Below are positions 12,245 to 20,762 of a DNA stretch of 64,000 nt, one piece after another (position 1 is the first letter of the stretch; each line of letters begins with the position of its first letter). Under the pieces are notes generated by a model that did no database searches, was not told where the DNA came from, and was given only the letters and a program-made list of their open reading frames with translations. Made by a program: the position numbers and the translations under genes. Source of the stretch: Actinokineospora enzanensis DSM 44649 (GTDB taxonomy: Bacteria > Actinomycetota > Actinomycetes > Mycobacteriales > Pseudonocardiaceae); the NCBI RefSeq assembly GCF_000374445.1, contig NZ_KB894423.1:76568-140567 (forward strand), written 5' to 3'.

Positions 12245-13842
12245 GGCGTCACCCGGCCGAATCGGGCACGGATGGCCGCGGCGAGTTCCTCACGGTCCGA
12301 GAAGGGATGCACCACTCCCGCGATCTCCTGTCCGGTCTCGTGTCCCTTGCCCGCGATCACGACCGCGTCGCCGGGACGGGCTCGGGCGACCGCTTCGGCG
12401 ATCGCCCGCCTGCGGTCGCCGATGTCGACGACCTCGCCGCGCTCGCCCTCGGGCACCTCGCGGGCCCCGGCGAGCATGGCGGCGCGGATCGCTGCCGGGT
12501 CCTCCCCGCGCGGGTTGTCGTCGGTGACCACCAGCAGGTCGCTGCGCCGGGCCGCCGCCTCGCCCATCAGCGGGCGCTTGGCCGCGTCCCGGTCACCGCC
12601 GCAGCCCAGCACCGCGAGCACCCGGCCCTCGGTACGCGAGCGGATCGCGTCCAGCGCGACCGCGACCGCCTCCGGCTTGTGCGAGTAGTCCACGACCGCG
12701 GTGAAGTCCTGGCCCAGGGCCACCCGCTCCATCCGGCCGGGCACCCGCACCTCGGCCAGGCCGCGGGTGATGGCCTCGATCGGGATGCCCGCGGTGTCCA
12801 GCACGGCGGCCGCGACCAGCGCGTTGGCGATGTTGAACGGGCCGGGCATGGGCAGCGTGGCGGGCACCCGGCGGCCGCCCGGCGTGTGCAGCACGAACGA
12901 CTGCTCGCCGGTGCGCGACACCCGGATGTCGGACGCGGTCCAGTCGGCGTCGCCCGCGGTCGCCACGGTGACCGTGCGCGGGTGCACCAGTCTGCGGCCC
13001 CAGTCCTGGTCGACGCAGACCACCTCGGCGCTGGAGCGGCCGTCGAACAGCAGCGCCTTCGCCCGGAAGTAGTCCTCCATGTCCGGGTGGAAGTCCAGGT
13101 GGTCCTGCGACAGGTTGGTGAACGCGCCCACCGCGAACCGGGTGCCCGCGACCCGGCCCAGGCTCAGCGCGTGGCTGGAGACCTCCATCGGCACGTGCGT
13201 GACACCGCGCTCCAGCATCACCGCGAACAACGCCTGCAGGTCCGGGGCCTCCGGCGTGGTGAACGCGCTGGCCAGCCGCTCGCCCGCGATCCGCGTCTCC
13301 ACCGTGCCGACCAGGCCGGTGACCAGGTCGGCGGCGGCCAGCCCGGCGGCGATCATGTAGGTGGTGGTGGTCTTGCCGGACGTGCCGGTCACGCCGAGCA
13401 CGTTGAGCGCCAGCGACGGCTCGCCGTAGATCCAGGCGGCAACCGGACCCAGCGCGGCGCGCGGGTCGGGGTGCACGAGCACCGGCACGCCCGCGTCCCG
13501 CACGGCGGGCCTGCGGGCGCCCTCGTCGTCGGTCAGCACGGCGGTCGCGCCCGCGGCCACGGCGGCGGCGGCGAAGTCGGCACCGTGCGCGCGGGCACCG
13601 GGCAGCGCGGCGAACAGGTCGCCGGGGCGCACGTGCTGCGCGCGCAGCGTCGCGCCCGTGACGGCCACATCGGACGCGGGCGCGCGGTCATCCCCGTCGG
13701 CGAGGCGGGCATCCGCGCGCGCGAGCAGGGTGGCGAGCGGGACAGGCTGGATGCGGGTGGGGCGAGGCGGCGCCGTGACAGCCTTGCCTTCGAGCTTGGC
13801 GGGCACGGGGCGGAAGGCTACCTGCGCACGGAGGGCGATCAC
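12241..13842 (-). CDS. murE: UDP-MurNAc-tripeptide synthetase MurE (meso-DAP adding)
   Basis: A Mur ligase adding the third stem-peptide residue. It is 533 aa. The P-loop TGTSGKTTT is at residues 152-160. The C-terminal DDNPRGEDP contains the DNPR motif that selects meso-diaminopimelate rather than lysine, matching actinobacterial A1gamma peptidoglycan. The GTG start at 13842 has AGAGGGG six nt upstream. Unlike its downstream neighbours it is not coupled to the gene before it: a ~300-nt gap separates it from ftsI, so an internal dcw promoter is likely there. Confidence 0.96.
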   Translation of the reverse strand: MIALRAQVAFRPVPAKLEGKAVTAPPRPTRIQPVPLATLLARADARLADGDDRAPASDVAVTGATLRAQHVRPGDLFAALPGARAHGADFAAAAVAAGATAVLTDDEGARRPAVRDAGVPVLVHPDPRAALGPVAAWIYGEPSLALNVLGVTGTSGKTTTTYMIAAGLAAADLVTGLVGTVETRIAGERLASAFTTPEAPDLQALFAVMLERGVTHVPMEVSSHALSLGRVAGTRFAVGAFTNLSQDHLDFHPDMEDYFRAKALLFDGRSSAEVVCVDQDWGRRLVHPRTVTVATAGDADWTASDIRVSRTGEQSFVLHTPGGRRVPATLPMPGPFNIANALVAAAVLDTAGIPIEAITRGLAEVRVPGRMERVALGQDFTAVVDYSHKPEAVAVALDAIRSRTEGRVLAVLGCGGDRDAAKRPLMGEAAARRSDLLVVTDDNPRGEDPAAIRAAMLAGAREVPEGERGEVVDIGDRRRAIAEAVARARPGDAVVIAGKGHETGQEIAGVVHPFSDREELAAAIRARFGRVTP

Positions 13843-14140
13843 GCGACCCCTCTACGGCAGCGGCGCGGCGGGATGCGGTAGATGGGCCCGCCCGAGCCGC
13901 CCGGCGGCGTTCCATGGCCCGCCACCACCCGAAGGTGTGAATCTTGTTTTCCCACGTCAGCGGCCGAATTTCGCGCGTATGGTCGAACACATGTTCATCG
14001 ACATCGCATCCCTCGTCCCGACCCGCCGACCCCGCCGATCCAATCCCGGTGCCCGGTTCGCGAACCCGATCGTCCTCAACGGACCGAGCGGGGACCGCGC
14101 GGCGCCCGGTCCGGTCCGGAACCGCGCGGCCCCGCCGGGC
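13843..14140. other. ftsI-murE intergenic gap (298 nt)
   Basis: This is the only sizeable gap inside the murE-to-ftsQ side of the cluster. It is locally AT-richer around 13940-14000 and contains the LexA-like palindrome described separately. A plus-strand frame starting at 13978 or 13990 is open but continues antisense through ftsI and has no ribosome-binding site, so I do not call it. The gap probably holds the promoter for the murE-ftsQ operon. Confidence 0.5.
13983..13998. promoter_or_regulatory. LexA/SOS-box-like palindrome upstream of murE
   Basis: The sequence TCGAAC-N4-GTTCAT matches 10 of 12 positions of the actinobacterial SOS box TCGAAC-N4-GTTCGA, with an intact GAAC-N4-GTTC core. 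It lies 141 nt upstream of the murE GTG. A core match of this kind is expected about once by chance in a window this size, so only its intergenic position makes it notable. Confidence 0.25.
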
Positions 14141-16702
14141 TCACGGGCCGACCAGCCGCACGATCGGGCTGGGCTCCTTGGACAGCGGGATGTTGTAGCG
14201 CTGGGCCAGGAACGAGGCCACGTCGTGGAAGAACGGCGCGGACGAGTGACCGTCCGGAGTGGAGTAGGCGGGCGTGTCGTAGACCATGCCCACCACGAAC
14301 CGCGGCGAGTCCGCGGGCAGGATGCCCGCGAACGTGATCCAGTACAGCGTGTTGCTGTAGTGCCCGGCGGCCTGGTCGTACTGCTGCGCCGTGCCGGTCT
14401 TGCCGGAGACCTGGTAGCCGGTGACAGCCGCGGCGGGCCCGGTGCCGCTGTTCTGGTTCGGCGCCTTCTGCACCACGGCGCGCAACATGTCGCGCGTGGT
14501 GCGGGCGGTCTCCGGGCTCACCACGCGCACGCCCTCCGGGCGCGGCTCCTCGGTGCGCGTGCCGTCCGGGGCGATCTTCGCCTTGATGATCCGCGGCGGC
14601 ACCCGCACGCCGTCGTTGGCGATGGTCTGGTACATCCCGGCCATCTGCAGCACCGTCATGGACAGCCCCTGGCCGATGGGCAGGTTGCCGAACGTGCTGC
14701 CCGACCACTGGCTGCGCGGCGGCACCCGGCCCGCGCTCTCCCCCGGCAGGCCGACCCCGGTGCGCTTGCCGAGGCCCAGCTTGTCCAGCAGGGCTGCGTA
14801 CCGGTCCGGCCCGACCTGCTGGGCCAGCATGAGCGTGCCCACGTTGGAGGACTTGGCGAAGATGCCGGTGGTGGTCATGTCGACCTTGCCGTGCGGCCAG
14901 GCGTCGTCCACCTGCCGGTCGGCCACCCGGATCGACCCGTCCACCACGTGCACCGCCTCGGGCGTGGTCACCCCGTACTCGATGCTCGCCATGGCGGTCA
15001 CCACCTTGTTGACCGACCCCGGCTCGTAGGGCGTGGTCACCGCGGCGTCGTTGTCCGCACCCGGTCCCAGCCCGGTGGTCGCGTTGGGGTCGAACGACTT
15101 GTCGTTGGCCAGCGCGTAGACCTCGCCGGTCTTGGCGTCCAGCACCACGGCGCTGACGCTCTTGGCCTGGCTGCGCCTGGCGTACTCGGCCGCCTTCTGC
15201 TGCAGGAAGTACTGCAGGTCGGCGTCGATGGTCAGCTCGATGTCCGCACCGTCCACGGCGGGCCGGTAGTCCTGGCTGCTGCCCGGGATCACCACGTCGG
15301 TGCCGCTCTCGGTCCACACGTACTGGCTGCCAGGCTGCCCCGCGAGGGCGTTGTCCCGCAGCATCTCCAGGCCGAAGAGCCCGTGCACGCCCTGCTTCTG
15401 CGCGGGCCCGTCCATCCGCCAGTTGGCGAACCCGACCACGTTGGACGCCAGCGACCCGCCCGGGTACTCCCGCCGGGCCCGGTTCTCCATGTTGAGCTCC
15501 CCGTGCTTCTGGCTCAGTTCGCGCGCCTTCGCAGGCTCGACGTCCTGCGCCAGGTAGACGTACGTGCTGTCGGACCGCAGCTTCGTCAGCAGGTCCTGCT
15601 CGTTCACCGCGCTGCCCAGGACCCGCGCCATGTCCCGGGCGATCGACGCGGTCTCCACGTCGAAGGACATCTTCTTGGTCGGGTTCTTCTGATTGAACTT
15701 GTCGATCACCGCCCGCTGCCCGTTCGGCCGGTAGGCGATGGCCACGGTGTCCACGTTGAACGCCAGCTCCACCCCGTTGCGATCCACAATGGACCCTCGG
15801 GTCGCCGGGATGGCGATCTCCTCCCGCCGCTGCCGCTCCGCCTTGGCCGCCAGCGCGCTCGCCTCGAACCCCTGCACCTGCACCAGCTTCAGCCCGGCCG
15901 CCACCAGCGAGGCCACCAGCAGGAACCGCACCACCACGACCCGCACCCGGTGGTCGGTCCCGGCGGCCCGCTGCCCGACCCGCCGCATCCGCCCCGGCCC
16001 CATGGCCCGCGCCCCGGGCCGAGCCTCCCCCCGGTCGGCCTTCTTCCCCCGGGCCTTCCTCGACGCACCCCCCCGCGCCAGCGGCCCACGCCCACTCACC
16101 AGACCCCGACCACCCACACCCCCGGACCGCCCATGTCCACCGGCCCGACCATGCGCCCCACCATCCGACCGCCCGTGCGCCCCGGGCCCCCCAGCCCCCG
16201 ACCGACCGTGCCCACCGGCACCACCGGCCCGCCCACGCCCGTCACCACCGACGCTGTTCGATCGCTTGTGCCCACCAGCACCGGATGCACCCGCACGACC
16301 ACGCCCATCAGCACCGGGCGCACCCGCACGTCCACGTCCACCGTCATCGGGGTCGCCCGCGCGGCCACGCCCATCAGCCGCCCCGGCGGCCCGCCCACGC
16401 CCACCGGCGCCCGCACCACCCGAGCGCCCCTGTCCCCCGGCACCCTTCGACCGCCCCTGTCCACCGGCCCCGGCGTCCCCGCGGTCATCCCATGGCCGCC
16501 CGGACCCCGCACGCCCACTCATACCTCGCGACGCCCCGGCGCCGCCACGCCCACCGGCCGCACCCGGCCGCCCCTCGCCGCGGGACACGCCGTCCCCACG
16601 CCCGTACGCACCCCCACGCGGATCACCGACTCCCCGCCGCCCCGCGCCACCGCGCCCGGCCTCATCGCCGCCCGACCCGTTGTTCCCTGTACCGCCGCGC
16701 AC
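14141..16702 (-). CDS. ftsI: Septal transpeptidase FtsI/PBP3 with long Gly/Arg-rich N-terminal extension
   Basis: A class B penicillin-binding protein that cross-links septal peptidoglycan. The recognisable part begins near residue 250 (DHRVRVVVVRFLLVASLVAAG is the membrane helix at about 251-271), then the PBP dimerisation domain (IPATRGSIVDRNG) and the transpeptidase with SVNK at 563-566, SSN at 618-620 and KTG at 768-770. Residues 1-230 are low complexity, built from GRGRAG- and HGRSG-like units. The start is uncertain. GTG 16702 is the first in-frame start after an in-frame TGA at 16811-16813; ATG 16003 would give a normal 60-80-residue-shorter cytoplasmic tail. Codons in the extension favour GGG, GGT and CGT, unlike the neighbouring genes. 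Confidence 0.9.
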   Translation of the reverse strand: MRGGTGNNGSGGDEAGRGGAGRRGVGDPRGGAYGRGDGVSRGEGRPGAAGGRGGAGASRGMSGRAGSGRPWDDRGDAGAGGQGRSKGAGGQGRSGGAGAGGRGRAAGAADGRGRAGDPDDGGRGRAGAPGADGRGRAGASGAGGHKRSNSVGGDGRGRAGGAGGHGRSGAGGPGAHGRSDGGAHGRAGGHGRSGGVGGRGLVSGRGPLARGGASRKARGKKADRGEARPGARAMGPGRMRRVGQRAAGTDHRVRVVVVRFLLVASLVAAGLKLVQVQGFEASALAAKAERQRREEIAIPATRGSIVDRNGVELAFNVDTVAIAYRPNGQRAVIDKFNQKNPTKKMSFDVETASIARDMARVLGSAVNEQDLLTKLRSDSTYVYLAQDVEPAKARELSQKHGELNMENRARREYPGGSLASNVVGFANWRMDGPAQKQGVHGLFGLEMLRDNALAGQPGSQYVWTESGTDVVIPGSSQDYRPAVDGADIELTIDADLQYFLQQKAAEYARRSQAKSVSAVVLDAKTGEVYALANDKSFDPNATTGLGPGADNDAAVTTPYEPGSVNKVVTAMASIEYGVTTPEAVHVVDGSIRVADRQVDDAWPHGKVDMTTTGIFAKSSNVGTLMLAQQVGPDRYAALLDKLGLGKRTGVGLPGESAGRVPPRSQWSGSTFGNLPIGQGLSMTVLQMAGMYQTIANDGVRVPPRIIKAKIAPDGTRTEEPRPEGVRVVSPETARTTRDMLRAVVQKAPNQNSGTGPAAAVTGYQVSGKTGTAQQYDQAAGHYSNTLYWITFAGILPADSPRFVVGMVYDTPAYSTPDGHSSAPFFHDVASFLAQRYNIPLSKEPSPIVRLVGP

Positions 16703-16810
16703 TCCCCGCCACCTTCCACAGCCCGCTCCCGACGCACCCCCTCGCCGGCCACCCGACCGCCACGACTCCCACCGATCCCCCGGGCCTGCCCGCCCGGACG
16801 ACCACGCCCA

Positions 16811-17017
16811 TCACCTGCGCACGGCCACCACCCGTCCGCCCGGCGGTGTACCGAGGTGAACGCCGACGATGGGGCGCACCGGTCGACCTGTCCTGCGCAC
16901 CGACTCGTCCAGGGAGCCGTCGACCCTCGGATCGGGTAGCGGGGTCGCCACCGACCGTGAGGGGGCACCGGCGGCGTCCGCTCCGGGAGGGGCGGGCGCG
17001 GCGGTGGGGGCGGGCAT
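16811..17017 (-). CDS. 68-residue ORF coupled to ftsL, in frame with ftsI and ended by TGA
   Basis: The ATG at 17017 shares its A with the ftsL stop (TGATG), the usual coupling seen along this operon. The product [17 protein letters not shown]... ends at a TGA (16811-16813). The same frame then continues without further stops into ftsI, passing the GTG at 16702. About 81% of its codons end in G or C, lower than in the enzymes around it. It is either the remnant of the original FtsI N-terminus split by a nonsense change, a leader peptide allowing reinitiation, a read-through site or a sequencing error. The sequence alone cannot decide. Confidence 0.45.
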   Translation of the reverse strand: MPAPTAAPAPPGADAAGAPSRSVATPLPDPRVDGSLDESVRRTGRPVRPIVGVHLGTPPGGRVVAVRR

Positions 17018-18372
17018 CAGCCTGCTCCGCCCGGTGGGGGTGGAGTGGTCGTGGTGACGGGCGGCTGGCCTGCCTGCGCGTTCGGGTCCGGGTTGGCCGG
17101 GCCCTCCGGGGTGGCACCGGTGTCGCCCGCGGCGGGCGGGGTCGTCGCGGCTGCCGGGTTCTGGACAGGTGGGACAGCGGGGTCCTGCGCGGGTGGGGCG
17201 GCGGGGTCCGGGACGGGCGGGGGCGCGGTGGCGGGCTTCGGCGTGCCGACCACGGTCACCTTCCCGTCCGGGCCGACCACCAGCCAGGACGCGTCGCCCG
17301 CCGGGACCATGCCGAGGGCCTGGGCGCGGCGGGCCAGTTCCGGGGCCGCCTCGCCCTTGGCAACCTCCTGCTGGAGGCGGGCGACCTGCTCGGTCAGCGC
17401 CGTGGTCTCCTGCTTGGCCTTCTCCAGCGCGTACGAGTCGGCGGTCGCCTGGGTGGTCAGCCACAGCGTGGCCGCGACGCCGACCACCAGCAGCACGATG
17501 ATCAGGACGACGAACGTCGCCCGCCCGGACGTGGTCTCCTCGGGCGATGCCGACTTGGCCGTATGCGACCGAGCGGTCTCCCGCTGTGCCGACCGCGCGC
17601 GCTCGACCACCGCCGCGCGCACGCGTCCGGCGACCCGGCGGGTCTCCGGCTCGCGGAGGTCGGTCGGGGTCTCGACCGCCCGTCGCGTCGCGGTGGCCGC
17701 CCGGTTGCCGGAGGTGGCTGCTCGGTTGGTGGTGGTTGCCTGGTTGTCCGTCGAACGCCGGGTGGTCGCGCCTCGGGTGGTGGCCTGCTCGGCCCGGTCA
17801 CCTCGACTGGGCCGCCCGCTCTCCGCCGGGGCCTTGTCCGCGCCGAGGCCGAGACGGCTCAGGGCGCCACGCACGCGGCCCTGATCCGCGCCCGCGCGAC
17901 GGGAGCGGCCCACGGTGAGCACGACGCGGCCACGGTCCCGAGCCGAGGCCCGGGTACGGCCGGTCGGCTGGGACTCACCCGCGCGACGAGCCCGGGTCGA
18001 ACGACGCGACGCACCCTCCGTCGCCTCGGACTCCGCGAGATCACCGGACTCGCCGGAACCACCAGACCCGGAACGACCGGCGGAGCAGGCAGGCTCAGTG
18101 GACCCGGCAGACCTGGCACGACCAGCGGAGCCTGCACGGTCGGTAGAGCAGGCGGAATCGGTCTCGGCAGAGCCTGCGGAACCGGCCAGACCGGCGGCCT
18201 CGCCTGCCTCCTCGGCCTCGACCGCCACCCCGGCGTCCACACCCGACTCCACCGCCACATCCGACTCCACCGCGTCCGCGGCCGCCGACTCGGGCTGTTC
18301 GGTCGAGGCGCGCCGGGACTGGGCGGGCAGGTCGCGGGCGTCCTGTCCGGCGCGGGTGCCGTGCGCGGTCAT
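17017..18372 (-). CDS. ftsL: FtsL-like divisome protein with ~280-residue disordered N-terminus
   Basis: A bitopic coiled-coil protein between rsmH and ftsI, the position of FtsL, which activates FtsWI together with FtsB and FtsQ. One membrane helix at about 286-307 ([19 protein letters not shown]) is followed by a short coiled coil ([20 protein letters not shown]) and the FtsL-type [20 protein letters not shown]. The tail is Pro/Ala-rich. The N-terminal 280 residues are disordered, first acidic Ala/Ser/Gly-rich and then Arg/Thr-rich. Normal FtsL is 90-200 aa; this one is 451 aa. The ATG at 18372 overlaps the rsmH stop (ATGA). A later GTG near residue 150 is an alternative start. Confidence 0.85.
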   Translation of the reverse strand: MTAHGTRAGQDARDLPAQSRRASTEQPESAAADAVESDVAVESGVDAGVAVEAEEAGEAAGLAGSAGSAETDSACSTDRAGSAGRARSAGSTEPACSAGRSGSGGSGESGDLAESEATEGASRRSTRARRAGESQPTGRTRASARDRGRVVLTVGRSRRAGADQGRVRGALSRLGLGADKAPAESGRPSRGDRAEQATTRGATTRRSTDNQATTTNRAATSGNRAATATRRAVETPTDLREPETRRVAGRVRAAVVERARSAQRETARSHTAKSASPEETTSGRATFVVLIIVLLVVGVAATLWLTTQATADSYALEKAKQETTALTEQVARLQQEVAKGEAAPELARRAQALGMVPAGDASWLVVGPDGKVTVVGTPKPATAPPPVPDPAAPPAQDPAVPPVQNPAAATTPPAAGDTGATPEGPANPDPNAQAGQPPVTTTTPPPPGGAG

Positions 18373-19325
18373 GAGGCCTCCCGGATCCGTTCCGCGGCGC
18401 GGAGTCGGACCGACTGCGCGCGGGGGTTGTGCTCGATCTCCTGGTCGTCGGCCACCTCGGCGCCGCGGGTGAGCAGCCGGACCTGGGGGCCGTGGCCGGG
18501 CAGCTCCACCGGCAGCCCGGGTGGGGTGGTGGAGGTGGCCAGCTCGGCCAGGGCCCGCTTGACGATGCGGTCCTCCAGCGACTGGTAGGCCTCGACCACG
18601 ATGCGGCCGCCCACGCGCAGCGCGGTGAGGGCGGCGGGGATGGCGCGGCGCAGGACGTCGAGCTCGGCGTTGACCTCGATGCGCAGGGCCTGGAACGTGC
18701 GTTTGGCCGGGTGGCCGCCGGTGCGCCTGCCTGCCGCCGGAACCGCCGCGTACAGCAGCTCCACCAGGCGGGCGCTGGTGGTGAACGGCTCGCGGTCGCG
18801 TTCGGTGATCACGGCGCGGGCGATGCGGGAGGCGAAGCGCTCCTCGCCGTAGTCGCGCAGCACGCGGGTCAGGTCGCCCGCGGTGTAGGTGTTGAGGACG
18901 TCCGCGGCGGTCAGGCCGGTGGTCTGGTCCATGCGCATGTCCAGCGGCGCGTCCCTGGCGTAGGCGAAGCCGCGGTCGGCCACGTCCAGCTGCATCGAGG
19001 ACACGCCGAGGTCGAACAGCACCCCGTCCACACGCGACAGTCCCAGGTCGGACAGCGCGTCCGGGAGTCCGTCGTAGACGGTGTGCACCAGGTGGGCCCG
19101 GTCGCCGTGTCGGGACAGGCGGTCGCGGGAGAGGGCCAGCGCGTTCGGGTCGCGGTCGAGGCCGACCACGGTGAGCCGCGGGTACGCCGAGAGCAGCGCG
19201 TCGGTGTGGCCGCCCAAGCCGAGAGTCGCGTCCACCAGGACGGCGTCGCGGTCGGCGATGGCGGGGTCGAAGAGGTCGAGCACGCGGCGCAGCAGCACCG
19301 GCTCGTGCTGGGGTCGATCCGTCAC
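18369..19325 (-). CDS. rsmH: 16S rRNA (cytosine1402-N4)-methyltransferase RsmH
   Basis: An S-adenosylmethionine-dependent enzyme (formerly MraW) that methylates C1402 in the ribosomal P site. It is 318 aa. It opens [12 protein letters not shown], has the SAM-binding [14 protein letters not shown], then [31 protein letters not shown], and the C-terminal EDRIVKRA. The GTG at 19325 has GGAGG seven nt upstream. It is the second gene of the mraZ operon. Confidence 0.97.
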   Translation of the reverse strand: MTDRPQHEPVLLRRVLDLFDPAIADRDAVLVDATLGLGGHTDALLSAYPRLTVVGLDRDPNALALSRDRLSRHGDRAHLVHTVYDGLPDALSDLGLSRVDGVLFDLGVSSMQLDVADRGFAYARDAPLDMRMDQTTGLTAADVLNTYTAGDLTRVLRDYGEERFASRIARAVITERDREPFTTSARLVELLYAAVPAAGRRTGGHPAKRTFQALRIEVNAELDVLRRAIPAALTALRVGGRIVVEAYQSLEDRIVKRALAELATSTTPPGLPVELPGHGPQVRLLTRGAEVADDQEIEHNPRAQSVRLRAAERIREAS

Positions 19326-19537
19326 GCGTGAACCTCCGGACGGGGGCGCGCGGCGACCGGCATGCCACACCGCCGCGCTGTCATCGCCGTACCCCTCTTC
19401 CGAAACACTCGCCCGGACGGGCCGGGTGCCGCCAGGTCCCCGCCCGCTCGTCGGACCTGGCACCGGGGAAGGTGTGCCAGGGCCGAAAGCGAGCGGACCG
19501 AGGCCTCACGGCACCCCGCCACCGCTGTTCCCCACGC

Positions 19538-19969
19538 TCAGAACACGCCGGGCAGGACCTCCTCCCGGGCCTGGGAGTAGCTGTCCTCGTGCTCGTCCAG
19601 GTAGGTCTGCCACGCCGTGGCGTCCCAGATCTCCAACCTGGTGATCGCGCCGATGACCACGCAGTCCTTGGACAGGCCCGCGTACTTGCGCAGTTCCGGC
19701 GCGATCACGACCCGCCCCTGCCCGTCGGGTCGCTGCTCGTCGGTGCCGGCGAACAGGTACCGCTGGTAGGCGCGGACCGCCTCGTTCGTCAGGGGTGCCG
19801 CGGCGACCTTGCGTGCCATCTCCTCGAACTCCGCGCGCGGGAACACGTAGAGGCAGTGATCCTGACCCTTCGTGACCATCAACCCACCCGCGAGCGCTTC
19901 CCGGAACTTGGCGGGCAGTGTGAGCCGCCCTTTGTCGTCGAGCTTGGGGGTGTGCGTGCCGAGGAACAT
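19538..19969 (-). CDS. mraZ: Transcriptional regulator MraZ
   Basis: A small AbrB-like DNA-binding protein that heads the dcw cluster and represses its own promoter in E. coli and mycoplasmas. It is 143 aa and carries two tandem SpoVT-AbrB-type repeats: [27 protein letters not shown] text at the start ([10 protein letters not shown]) and [15 protein letters not shown] in the middle. The ATG follows GGGGAGGTG at good spacing. Its predicted operator lies 57 nt upstream (20026-20060). A ~210-nt gap separates it from rsmH. Confidence 0.97.
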   Translation of the reverse strand: MFLGTHTPKLDDKGRLTLPAKFREALAGGLMVTKGQDHCLYVFPRAEFEEMARKVAAAPLTNEAVRAYQRYLFAGTDEQRPDGQGRVVIAPELRKYAGLSKDCVVIGAITRLEIWDATAWQTYLDEHEDSYSQAREEVLPGVF

Positions 19970-20025
19970 CCGACACTCACCTCCCCGCCGATACCGGAGG
20001 CATCGGCCGCGAGGCCCCCGTGCGC

Positions 20026-20066
20026 CCCACTTGGCGCCACAGTACCCCACTTTTCACCACAGTCAA
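20026..20066 (-). promoter_or_regulatory. mraZ promoter with a four-repeat MraZ box
   Basis: On the minus strand four GTGGN repeats recur with exact 10-nt spacing (20056-20060, 20046-20050, 20036-20040, 20026-20030), the known layout of MraZ operators. A promoter TTGACT (20066-20061), 16-nt spacer, TACTGT (20044-20039) is embedded in them, so MraZ binding would block RNA polymerase. Confidence 0.8.
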
Positions 20067-20762
20067 CGCGAAACGCACGGGATTCCGACCGTTCATTCCC
20101 GCGTTTTCCCAGCTAGAGCGCGGGTCACCGAAGTGGGGGACGGTGCGGGAGGTAACCGGGCCGGGTTACCCGGGACGGTTCGGAAAAGGCGTGAATCCGA
20201 CTCGGAATCGGCCTCCGGCGGCCCGTGAACCGCATGTCACGGCCATGGGTGGGGGACGGTGGGGCGCTCGGGTGCGGTCCGGTGGGGCGCGGTGGGGACG
20301 GCCGGAACCCGCCGGGCGCTCACCCGTTCGGGTAGCGCTCGGGCCGTCGCGGATTCGTCACACCGCGTGACCGCGATTCGGGCGCGGGCCCGGGGCCGGA
20401 CGGCCCAGCGCGCGGCGCGGTTCGGGCCACGCGGGTCGGCGGCCGCCGACCCGGGCGCGCGGCTTTCGCCCGTCCACCGACCGCGGCCCGGGTCGGCCGC
20501 TTATCCTGGCAAGATCGGCCGTGACCTGCGCCACTCGCCGGGCGCCTGCCCGGTCCCGGGTCGGGCGCGGGAAGCTTTCGGTGGATGACGTTGGGCACCT
20601 CGCCCTCGTTTGACACACTTCATGGCAGGCTGTCGCGGCCTCGGGCGGTCGGGCAGGCCACGGCCGGACCGGTGTCGCGGGTCCGACCCGTCGGACCTGG
20701 CCGCGGCCCCGACCGGGCGGCGCCAGGCGGACCGGACAGCCGCCGAGATACCAGGAGGTCGC
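20067..20762. other. Divergent mraZ/moxR intergenic region (about 700 nt)
   Basis: No convincing gene is present. The region holds a 7-bp hairpin (20151-20171) and, on the plus strand, a perfect TTGACA (20610-20615) about 150 nt before moxR that may be its -35; no matching -10 is clear. Open frames here are short, arginine-rich and lack ribosome-binding sites. Confidence 0.5.

Noticed and set aside
13978..14110. Short plus-strand start (MVEHMFIDIASLVP...) next to the SOS-like box
   Set aside because: No Shine-Dalgarno, no stop before entering ftsI antisense, and no recognisable product.
13658..16939. Very long plus-strand open frame opposite ftsI, rich in Pro/Arg/His
   Set aside because: It is the complement of ftsI and its Gly/Arg tail. 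It has no ribosome-binding site or domain, and high GC removes stop codons on both strands.
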